From a virus: a stretch of 42,581 nt of DNA. Each line of letters starts with the position of its first letter. The stretch's first letter is position 1. Positions 1 through 6,316 of the stretch are shown piece after piece. The notes under the pieces were generated by a model, which made no database searches, had not been told where the DNA came from, and saw nothing but the letters and a program-made list of their open reading frames with translations. The position numbers were made by a program, and so were the translations under genes. Location of the stretch: positions 1 to 42,581 of the IMG/VR virus record IMGVR_UViG_3300022750_000005; one strand, 5' to 3'.

Positions 1-127
1 AAATAATATCAAATTGTGTATGTAAACTTTCTAAAGGCTCTCCGTAAATGTCTTGATAAATATAACCAATTTCATCTAAATATTCTAACAGCTCTTTTCG
101 GCTTGTTCCGCACTGAATCAAAGCATG
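1..127. repeat. left copy of 127-bp exact terminal repeat
   Basis: Bases 1-127 are identical to 42455-42581. The FkbM gene reads straight through the junction when the two copies are merged, so the contig is circular or circularly permuted with unit length 42,454 bp. The length of 127 equals a common assembler k-mer size, so this is more likely an assembly overlap than a packaging repeat. Confidence 0.95.
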
Positions 128-646
128 CTCATTTACCTCAAGAACTAGTACGGGCTTATGTTTTTTGATAGTTTCAACACCGCCTTTAAGTATCTTTAAT
201 TCATATCCTTCCGCATCTATTTTACAGAAATTGGGAATAACTCCGTAATCCTGACAATAAATATCAATGGTAGTTGTCATTCGTTTACCTTCTGTCAATT
301 GAGCCATTCCTATATTCCCTTCCGGCGCTTGCATATCGAATCCATGCACGGAGTCAGAAAATGCTATATAATGACATACGGCATTCTTACCTTTCATATT
401 GCATTCTAAGCATTCGAAGGCCTCCCTATTAGGCTCAAAAGCATGTACAAATCCTTTGCGCTGATATGCTTCTGTATGATCTCCAACGAAAGATCCCACA
501 TCAAAAATAATATCCCCCTTTTTTATATGGGGAAGTATACGAGGCAAAGCATTACAATCATGATCTAAACGACCCTCTTCTTCAATCCATTTGCAAATGC
601 AGTGATCATTTTCAAGTATAGCAATACCCTTATCAGTTATTTTCAT
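1..646 (-). CDS. FkbM family SAM-dependent methyltransferase (3' end lies across the contig junction)
   Basis: The minus-strand frame starts with ATG at 644-646 and runs off base 1. Merged through the terminal repeat it ends with TAA at 42438-42440, giving 220 residues, a normal length for FkbM methyltransferases. The SAM-binding motif I is visible as FDVGSFVGDHT near residues 50-60, and the FkbM-typical KIDAEGYELKILKGG lies near 150. The family O-methylates sugars or small molecules, so in this setting it probably caps or modifies glycans made by the three glycosyltransferase-like genes upstream. The start overlaps the previous gene's TGA in an ATGA junction, and the 3' end overlaps the portal start by about 19 bases. 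Family assignment is firm from motifs; the substrate is inference. Confidence 0.88.
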   Translation of the reverse strand, partial: MKITDKGIAILENDHCICKWIEEEGRLDHDCNALPRILPHIKKGDIIFDVGSFVGDHTEAYQRKGFVHAFEPNREAFECLECNMKGKNAVCHYIAFSDSVHGFDMQAPEGNIGMAQLTEGKRMTTTIDIYCQDYGVIPNFCKIDAEGYELKILKGGVETIKKHKPVLVLEVNEHALIQCGTSRKELLEYLDEIGYIYQDIYGEPLESLHTQFDII

Positions 647-945
647 TTGTAAATAGCCGTTTCGTCTGATTGCCTTAAAAGTTTTGCAAACACATCAACA
701 AACTTTTCGTTCGAATTTAAATCTCTTTCGTTCATTGCCATAAGTATTGAATGCACTTTTTCATGGTAAAAAGTATCCATTATTTTCTCTTTTGACAGTT
801 GCTCAACTCCGTTTGTAGTTGATAATGAAATTTGCTGTTTCGAATAATCAAACTCGCCATAACGCTCTGTTTTGTTCATTAAAACATTATCCCAGACGAT
901 ATTTACAGTTCCGGCAAACAACTTAAAAGACTTTGGTATTTTCAT
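643..945 (-). CDS. small HExxH metallopeptidase-like protein
   Basis: This gene encodes 100 residues starting at ATG 943-945 (MKIPKSFKLF). I prefer that start to an upstream one because it forms an ATGA overlap with the preceding glycosyltransferase gene, the spacing used throughout this operon. Residues near 65-70 read FYHEKVHSIL, an HExxH zinc-peptidase signature, preceded by a strand-rich segment. This layout resembles the short SprT/ImmA-like 'putative metallopeptidase' proteins found in many phages. A third zinc ligand is not obvious. It sits between glycosyltransferase-like genes and the FkbM methyltransferase, so it may process or accompany a modified virion protein, but that is conjecture. 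Catalytic activity is not assured. Confidence 0.7.
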   Translation of the reverse strand: MKIPKSFKLFAGTVNIVWDNVLMNKTERYGEFDYSKQQISLSTTNGVEQLSKEKIMDTFYHEKVHSILMAMNERDLNSNEKFVDVFAKLLRQSDETAIYK

Positions 946-1649
946 ATTTGATCTAACTCTTTTTGTATTTCTTCTGTTATTTGTCCCCAGGACCAATATT
1001 GTTTTGATTTATTTTCTGGCAATCCCTCAGCCTGATTATCATGTGATCCGGTTGTGAATTTACCCTCAATGAAAACGTAATTTTCTTGTTCGTGTTTCCA
1101 TGCGAAAAAGCCTATAATATTAAATTCTGAAAACTGCCTATGAGGTTGTCTCATTGCATAATTTTCAATATCAGGAAAATTAAGAGCAAAATTTTCCAGG
1201 GTTGACTTATGGAATAATTGTGGCGCACGACGCATAAACTCGAACGCAACATTTTCCTTAAACAACTTTTCGACTATTGGCTTCCAACAAATCGCTTCGC
1301 CCACATTATCATATTTATCATATAGGATAACAGGCTTATTATCCTGAAAATAATCCCTTGCATCTGCATCAGGATAAAAAACCACATCAGAGTCCACGAA
1401 TAATATATAGTCTCCCTTGCAGTGCTTATGCGCCTCTAATTTGCTTATCTGTTGGCCTACATAATCCTCTTTGTAAGTTTTGCAAACAACCACCTTTTCA
1501 GCAGTCAAATGATTTAATAAATGTTCCTGTCCGGTAGGAATGCAGATAACAATTTCGTCCCATCCCTTAAGGTTTTTATGGATGGATTTAAGGCAGTAAT
1601 TCAGCCATTTAATATCTGCGTGGTATGTTCTAATAAAAATTGAAATCAT
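942..1649 (-). CDS. glycosyltransferase-like protein (GT-A fold, DxD) A
   Basis: This gene encodes 235 residues. The N-terminus (MISIFIRTYHADIKWL) matches the first strand of GT-A glycosyltransferases. The segment YILFVDSDVVF at about 81-91 supplies the DxD metal/nucleotide-sugar motif (D86-S87-D88) after a conserved basic and Leu/Ala-rich helix. The C-terminal half is less recognisable and carries several aromatic residues. It is the third of three consecutive GT-like genes, with ATGA overlaps at both ends (1646-1649 and 942-945), so all are translationally coupled. The likely role is transfer of a sugar onto a virion protein or a host surface glycan; acceptor and donor cannot be read from the sequence. 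Fold assignment is fairly secure; the exact family is not. Confidence 0.72.
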   Translation of the reverse strand: MISIFIRTYHADIKWLNYCLKSIHKNLKGWDEIVICIPTGQEHLLNHLTAEKVVVCKTYKEDYVGQQISKLEAHKHCKGDYILFVDSDVVFYPDADARDYFQDNKPVILYDKYDNVGEAICWKPIVEKLFKENVAFEFMRRAPQLFHKSTLENFALNFPDIENYAMRQPHRQFSEFNIIGFFAWKHEQENYVFIEGKFTTGSHDNQAEGLPENKSKQYWSWGQITEEIQKELDQI

Positions 1650-2302
1650 ATATCTGTTATGTGAGAGTTGATAATATTAAATGCTTTTGAGCTTACCGAT
1701 TGAGCAGAGCCACGCATTCCGGTTTCTTCCATAAATATCCGTGCTGTCATTTTCCAAAAAGCTTCCGAATACTGCAATGAATGTCTTTTATGGAATATGT
1801 GCGCTTTGCTAGGTCGGTGTAATTTGAAACCTTTATTGATTAAACTAATGGGCAACCAGTAATCCCAATGGCATTGACCTAGGCAAAGATACGTTTCTTT
1901 TAAATTACAATGTTCTTCTGTCAAAAAGAATGCATCAAACCCTGATTTAAACATGGTTGCGCTTTCCATTGAGTCGTTAAAATCATACCTGTTAAATATC
2001 ATTGGATTGCTCCCAAATATAGGGAGATCCTTTATGATAATATCAGAGTTTACGATTATTCCAGCGCCCTGTTTCTTTATCTCTTTGATTAATTCAGATA
2101 CAGGCACATAAGGCTTACCAAATAGCGTTTCGCCCGTTCTTTTAGGCTCTATAAATTCAATGTCGTATTCTTTTTCTAAAATCCTTATCTCTGAAATATG
2201 ATTAACAGAAACAATTTTATTATCCAGTTTCTTCCAGCTTTCAATTGCTTTGAGCTGGTTTTCTTTATTCTTATGCGTAGGAGCTAGGCTAGTAATGATC
2301 AT
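1646..2302 (-). CDS. glycosyltransferase-like protein B
   Basis: This gene encodes 218 residues beginning MIITSLAPTHKNKENQ, a typical first beta strand of a nucleotide-diphospho-sugar transferase. GIIVNSDIII at about 81-90 stands where a DxD motif is expected but reads N-S-D, so one acidic residue is missing. The rest resembles phage and Bacteroidota proteins that recur in glycan clusters. The gene overlaps both neighbours by four bases (ATGA at 2299-2302 and 1646-1649). It probably works with the flanking genes in one glycan-modifying pathway. The altered DxD could mean a different metal dependence or a non-catalytic partner. I cannot exclude a non-enzymatic role. Confidence 0.6.
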   Translation of the reverse strand: MIITSLAPTHKNKENQLKAIESWKKLDNKIVSVNHISEIRILEKEYDIEFIEPKRTGETLFGKPYVPVSELIKEIKKQGAGIIVNSDIIIKDLPIFGSNPMIFNRYDFNDSMESATMFKSGFDAFFLTEEHCNLKETYLCLGQCHWDYWLPISLINKGFKLHRPSKAHIFHKRHSLQYSEAFWKMTARIFMEETGMRGSAQSVSSKAFNIINSHITDI

Positions 2303-3054
2303 CTTCCTACAAATTTATGCTTATATAGCGATTGAATCGGATAGTAATTATCATTGCATGACTTCATTACTTCATTATAAATACTTTTGGCTATAGGCTT
2401 TGCTATCCCGAAACCATACATGGAAAGAAAATATGTACTCATATCTAGCCCATCATGATCGCAATAATGAACTGGCTTAGTTGATTCTATAGGAGACTGA
2501 AGTACGCACGAATGTAAAACTTCATCAGGTATTAATCTTTTTTTACCCCAACAATTCTTAAGGTCTTTTTTATTTAACGTCCTGTAAAGAGAATTTAATC
2601 TATCAAAATATTCTTTGGATTCATACTTATGAAATGCCATTATTGAAGAATTCACATCATTAAAGATAGACTGACATCCATATTTTTTCATCTTATCGGA
2701 ATGCATCCACCAGTTTTCGTTTGTTTGTCTCAGGCAGTCTATCCAAAATGCTTCCTGTGAAATGTTGTCAAAAAGAGCAGAAGGATTTTTAAGACAAATC
2801 ATGTCTACATCTAAAAAAATAGTCCTGTTATAAGGGGAAATTTTGTGAAGATTAATCTTAATCAAACACGGGTCATTATCATATTCATTCGGATTGAAAC
2901 GGATAATGCTGTCAATTTTACTCATATCATACCCCTCATGGCATCCGTCAGAAGCTAGAGTGATATTTACGTCTACAAACTTTTTAATAGAATAGGCAAG
3001 GTTAGAAGCGAATCTAGCGTATGCACTATTGCCATAAGCAATGAGTAATATCAT
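2299..3054 (-). CDS. glycosyltransferase-like protein C (GT8-like)
   Basis: This gene encodes 251 residues and is the first of the glycosyltransferase-like run. RTIFLDVDMICLKNPSALF at about 77-95 carries the DxD motif (D82-V83-D84) in the context 'YLDxDmixxxxl', characteristic of family 8 and related retaining transferases. The N-terminus (MILLIAYGNSAYARFASNLA) fits the donor-binding strand and helix. Near 220-230, THYCDHDG-like aromatic/His residues (reading VHYCDHDGLD) resemble the conserved C-terminal His of GT8 enzymes. The start lies 52 bases after the probable major virion gene, behind two hairpins that may reduce read-through. Substrate unknown. Confidence 0.7.
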   Translation of the reverse strand: MILLIAYGNSAYARFASNLAYSIKKFVDVNITLASDGCHEGYDMSKIDSIIRFNPNEYDNDPCLIKINLHKISPYNRTIFLDVDMICLKNPSALFDNISQEAFWIDCLRQTNENWWMHSDKMKKYGCQSIFNDVNSSIMAFHKYESKEYFDRLNSLYRTLNKKDLKNCWGKKRLIPDEVLHSCVLQSPIESTKPVHYCDHDGLDMSTYFLSMYGFGIAKPIAKSIYNEVMKSCNDNYYPIQSLYKHKFVGR

Positions 3055-3067
3055 AATTTATAAATAA

Positions 3068-3104
3068 GGGAGCGCACCTAGTACGCCCCCTGTTCTCACA
3101 GAAC
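3068..3104 (-). terminator. double hairpin after the 3107-3646 gene, attenuator-like
   Basis: In the minus-strand transcript a 5-bp hairpin (GTTCT, loop GTG, AGAAC; 3104-3092) is followed at once by a GC-rich 7-bp hairpin (GGGGGCG with CGCTCCC, one G-U pair; 3090-3068) and then an AT-rich stretch. There is no clean U tract, so this looks like a partial terminator between an abundant virion gene and the glycosyltransferase genes. Confidence 0.5.
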
Positions 3105-3106
3105 AA

Positions 3107-3646
3107 CTAGAAGATGCCTACAGGGGCATCATATAGTACTGGGAAAGGATCGGCAACATCTTGACTCCATTTTGCGGTAATCAAATATGATTGCTTTTCC
3201 TTATTAGATTCAGGAATAACTAAACGGGCATTGAAAGAAACGCCTTTCTCGATAACACGTACCGCAACTTGCTCACATAAGTACATACCAAATCCGCTGA
3301 ATTGAGATTGATTTAGCTTTCTGTAAAACTCGTCGTTTCCTTCGTTAACGTTAAAGTCTTTAATTTCTGCCGTATAGTCGTAGCCATCCACGATAGTATC
3401 AGAACCACATGCAATAGGGTTTTCCCCCTCTACCGGAGAAGGCTCAGGAAGATTGGCTTTAAGCCCTCCCATAATTACCATTGTTCCGGCTGTGATAGCT
3501 GCGTTAACTTGGGTGGCGTTTGAGAAATCGGTGATATTATGGCCTTCCTTTAGTACGAATGTTTTTGATATACCGCCTTTTGGGTAGTAACACAAATTCG
3601 CTTCGTATTCACCAAGGTCTTCAGGTATGCAATTTACATAAGACAT
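3107..3646 (-). CDS. probable major virion protein (tail tube candidate)
   Basis: This gene encodes 179 residues starting MSYVNCIPEDLGEYEANLC. No motif identifies it with certainty. It is predicted strand-rich and has four or more cysteines. Context suggests a highly expressed structural protein: a long dedicated leader, a hairpin terminator just after the stop, and the same ACTATGTCTTAT sequence around the start codon as the major capsid gene at 37879. Since no other tail tube candidate is obvious and this gene closes the tail module, tail tube is my best guess. A decoration or minor tail protein is also possible. The HNH gene upstream has probably inserted into its leader. Confidence 0.45.
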   Translation of the reverse strand: MSYVNCIPEDLGEYEANLCYYPKGGISKTFVLKEGHNITDFSNATQVNAAITAGTMVIMGGLKANLPEPSPVEGENPIACGSDTIVDGYDYTAEIKDFNVNEGNDEFYRKLNQSQFSGFGMYLCEQVAVRVIEKGVSFNARLVIPESNKEKQSYLITAKWSQDVADPFPVLYDAPVGIF

Positions 3647-3783
3647 AGTTTTGGTATTTTAATTTAAATAGTCATTTAATGCTAGACTATATCCGCAACT
3701 ATCCTTTTAAAGAGTATGAATGCTCTACTGTAACCACGTTATGTAAAAATATAAAAAAAATAACCAAATAACTATAATATCAT

Positions 3784-4281
3784 TTATTTAAGTTTCCAAA
3801 TAAAACCTCCTGCAATTTTCCTCTTGCCGTTGCATGCCATTGATATTTTAGAATTATGAATACCAGTTTTTATTTGTGCCTTAGCCATGCTTTCATATTC
3901 AGAAATAACATTCATATTCAAGTCAAATTGTATAACTGGCTTGTTTGTTTTTTTATTTGCCCTACCCAAAAAGTCATATGCATGCTTTAGATTTTCACTC
4001 GCGGTGCACCACTCTAAGTTATCTACATGATTGTTTGTTTTGTTTCCATCTTTATGGTTAACCTGTGGCTTATTTTCTGGATTTGCAATAAATGCTTCGG
4101 CAACCAATCTGTGAATCATCTTATTAATTAACTTTGTACCGTTAGATATAAAAACAGTTAAATACCCTTTGTGCTGAATTCTTTTTGCTAAACATTTTCT
4201 AAATCCCCTCTTGTATGATATTACATCTCCATTTAATGTTACGAAATAAGTATCATAGCCTACTATTGCTTTTGGTTCCAT
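3784..4281 (-). CDS. HNH homing endonuclease with NUMOD4- and NUMOD1-like domains
   Basis: This gene encodes 165 residues. The N-terminus (about 5-30) resembles a NUMOD4 DNA-binding motif. HRLVAEAFIANP followed by QVNHKDGNKTNNHVDNLEWC (about 60-95) is the HNH core with the catalytic His in NHKDGN and the conserved NLEW. The C-terminal 45 residues (VIQFDLNMNVISEYESMAKA, then GGFIWK) match a NUMOD1-type DNA-recognition module. Such genes are selfish homing elements that cut cognate DNA lacking the insertion. This one sits in a 750-base gap between two virion genes and is flanked by strongly structured RNA segments, so it could be intron-borne. A related endonuclease lies at 39141-39665. Confidence 0.9.
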   Translation of the reverse strand: MEPKAIVGYDTYFVTLNGDVISYKRGFRKCLAKRIQHKGYLTVFISNGTKLINKMIHRLVAEAFIANPENKPQVNHKDGNKTNNHVDNLEWCTASENLKHAYDFLGRANKKTNKPVIQFDLNMNVISEYESMAKAQIKTGIHNSKISMACNGKRKIAGGFIWKLK

Positions 4282-4292
4282 AAAACAAGATA

Positions 4293-4423
4293 GCCCTTCT
4301 AAATACTAGCCGAGTTCTCACGTTCGGGGTTCTTTAAAAGGGCATGCTTTTAATGTCTGTGGCTATATTGTGAGAACGCCTATGCGAATATAGGAAATTA
4401 TTTACAATTCCTATTTATAAGGC
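4293..4423 (-). other. densely structured RNA segment upstream of the HNH gene
   Basis: In the transcript, ATAGGAA pairs with TTCCTAT around the stop of the 4398-5273 gene, and CCTAT/ATAGG offers a competing hairpin. Then GTTCTCAC (4370-4377 on plus) can pair with GTGAGAAC (plus 4314-4321), while CCCTTTTAAA pairs with the segment near 4293-4303. The last two stems interleave, which is a pseudoknot arrangement. It may be the 5' half of a degenerate group I intron or a cis-regulatory leader. Confidence 0.4.
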
Positions 4424-5273
4424 TTTCTCTTTTTTTGCGAACTACCATATTAACTGGGGTCGTTTCGCTCGAATTTCTCCAACTCGTTTCTATGTTTTCA
4501 GGAACTATGTACTCCGTTCCTTCAATTGTAAACTTATCATGAGCCGTACCGATTCCTAGCGCTTCAACAAGATACCCAGGGAGCGCCTTAATAGTTAGAT
4601 CCCGATTCATTTTAGTGCTGGCGTATATTATTTTTTCTTCCCCGTTAGAGAACTCAAATATCGTTTTTTCTGTATCGGGTTTAGGCTTCCAGTTTTTAGC
4701 CAACACTCTAAGTTTATTAACCTGTGCAAGGTTCTCATAATCAATACCATAACCGTTATCCGTATTCGTCCATGTCAGCAAAAGGGTGCATGAATGATTC
4801 CCCACTGCAAAACATTCAGATTTATAATCCAAATTTTCGTCTGTGACTTGAACGTAATATGTTGAGTCGGGCAAATCCCAAGGTATTATTACCTGAATAT
4901 TAGCCTTATAAACAGTCATTGAATTAGTTGGTACTGTGTAAACTAATTGTTCAGAGCATGAATTATATACTTCAATTAAAGGCACACGAACGATATACAC
5001 GAACTTTAAGCACCCATCAAAAGAGCCTGATCCATAATCTAAGGCCGTCAAGGAAAGGTCTGGGATAAGCGCTATTCCGCTTAATTGATAAACCCCATTT
5101 TCTATGAATGTCTCTGAATATCCAAAGGAGTCAAATCGTACCTTGCCCTTAGTTCTTCCTGAAACCTCAATAGAAACCAAATATTCCTTTCCTACGTCTA
5201 ATATTCCGGTTTGCCCTATAGCTTCGCCACTATCCCCAGAATAACAAGCTCCGCTGTCTGATATAGCCCACAT
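4398..5273 (-). CDS. tail-module protein, function unknown
   Basis: This gene encodes 291 residues beginning MWAISDSGACYSGDSGEAIG. The sequence is rich in beta-strand-forming Val, Ile, Tyr and Thr and has no signal peptide or membrane segment. It looks like a multidomain beta protein of the tail tip. The start codon overlaps the preceding gene's stop by one base (TAATG at 5273), so the two are translationally coupled. It is the last protein of the tape-measure-led tail block before the HNH insertion. A host-binding or tail-tip structural role is likely from position alone. The last codons lie in a hairpin-forming sequence. Confidence 0.55.
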   Translation of the reverse strand: MWAISDSGACYSGDSGEAIGQTGILDVGKEYLVSIEVSGRTKGKVRFDSFGYSETFIENGVYQLSGIALIPDLSLTALDYGSGSFDGCLKFVYIVRVPLIEVYNSCSEQLVYTVPTNSMTVYKANIQVIIPWDLPDSTYYVQVTDENLDYKSECFAVGNHSCTLLLTWTNTDNGYGIDYENLAQVNKLRVLAKNWKPKPDTEKTIFEFSNGEEKIIYASTKMNRDLTIKALPGYLVEALGIGTAHDKFTIEGTEYIVPENIETSWRNSSETTPVNMVVRKKRESLINRNCK

Positions 5274-5797
5274 TATACTTTATGTGTTATTTTAATCCAC
5301 CCACGGGAAAGTGCCGTGCCGTCATAGTTCCCACTATCAAAGGATGCGCCTGATTTTCTTGAGAGCGTTATGTTTGTTCCGTCTGCCGTCCATGAGCCAT
5401 CTACATCATCAGCATCCACAGAAGTAATGCTTGATATTAAAGTTGCTGCATCATTGCCAATAATCACCTCAACACCTAATATGTTTGCCAAAGAAAGGCC
5501 GTGAACTACGTTTATACTCGCTACAGAGGCCATATTCCACGTAGGAAGGGCAATTATTTTAATCCTGAAATCAGTTGTCCCATCTGTCAGTCTATCCGCT
5601 TCAGTTGCATGATCTACGTTTTGAGGGTTAAAGAATTCAAAATCGAAATCTCCTGTTGAAGCTTTTCTAATTGACAATCCAGAAGCGCCACCGCCTAAAA
5701 TATCATTGATTGTCTGTATTGCTTCATTAATCTTGTCGTACATTTCGGGGAACTTATCTGCCCCTGGTGCTGAATCTAATTCTTCAAGTAGTGCCAT
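5273..5797 (-). CDS. tail-tip or short fibre protein, function unknown
   Basis: This gene encodes 174 residues. The first 50 residues (MALLEELDSAPGADKFPEMY then INEAIQTINDILGG) form a short amphipathic helix resembling the trimerising N-terminal part of small phage fibre or spike proteins. The remainder is strand-rich and ends GWIKITHKV. It lies directly downstream of the SprB-like protein gene with no gap and is coupled to the next gene by TAATG. Position and composition point to an adhesion or tail-tip component. No catalytic motif is visible. Function is inferred from location only. Confidence 0.55.
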   Translation of the reverse strand: MALLEELDSAPGADKFPEMYDKINEAIQTINDILGGGASGLSIRKASTGDFDFEFFNPQNVDHATEADRLTDGTTDFRIKIIALPTWNMASVASINVVHGLSLANILGVEVIIGNDAATLISSITSVDADDVDGSWTADGTNITLSRKSGASFDSGNYDGTALSRGWIKITHKV

Positions 5798-6316
5798 TTA
5801 TAGTGCATCGTTTAGATAACAATTATTTAATTCATTTAAATATATATCTGTCATTTCAGATAATTCTTTCCCTGCCAAATCAGCGCAGTTGTAATAACCC
5901 CCAATTTGAACAAATCCAGTGGCATAATGATCATCCGAATCTTTTGCAATAATCAAATAAGACCCTTCGCATAATCCAGTAAATACATTAGTGCCAGAAT
6001 AAGCCCCTCCGTTGAAAGAGTACTGATACCCTGAACCTGATCCTAAACTTGCGGTTATCGTTGCCGTACCATCACATAAACCTACGCCTGTAATGTTTGA
6101 TTCTTCGATATTAATTTCTAATGCCGTCCATGTTTCCCATCCTATGTAAGAGTTTCCAAAAGCAGGGTCTGCATTCGCTATATCTCCTTTTATTTGGAAT
6201 TGAGTTTCATCAGATATTCTTACAGGCTGACAATAAGGCTGTCCTTTACAACCGCATGAATCAGTTTCCCCGCCTAGGTTAAATGCAATTGTCTGATTAT
6301 CTATAAATTCAATCAT
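5798..6316 (-). CDS. tail-tip protein with an SprB-like repeat
   Basis: This gene encodes 172 residues. The N-terminus contains a cysteine cluster (DSCGCKGQPYC, about 19-29). The middle, roughly residues 80-130, reads LCDGTATITASLGSGSGYQY, then FNGGAYSG, then FTGLCEGSYLIIAKDSD. This follows the SprB repeat pattern of Bacteroidota gliding adhesins (Cys-G-x-V/I-T, Y-x-Y-S-x-x-G-G, F-x-x-L-x-x-G-x-Y-x-V/I-x-x-x-D). Only one repeat is present. The gene overlaps the upstream large tail gene by eight bases. A host-surface contact or stabilising Ig-like role in the tail tip is plausible. The repeat assignment is pattern-based. Confidence 0.6.
   Translation of the reverse strand: MIEFIDNQTIAFNLGGETDSCGCKGQPYCQPVRISDETQFQIKGDIANADPAFGNSYIGWETWTALEINIEESNITGVGLCDGTATITASLGSGSGYQYSFNGGAYSGTNVFTGLCEGSYLIIAKDSDDHYATGFVQIGGYYNCADLAGKELSEMTDIYLNELNNCYLNDAL

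Noticed and set aside
1-127. Short direct terminal repeat used for packaging
   Set aside because: Length equals a standard k-mer and a gene reads through it, so an assembly overlap is simpler.
3655-4423. A confident group I intron
   Set aside because: A P7 partner for GATATAGTC and clear splice sites were not found, and both flanking genes look intact; kept only as a hypothesis.
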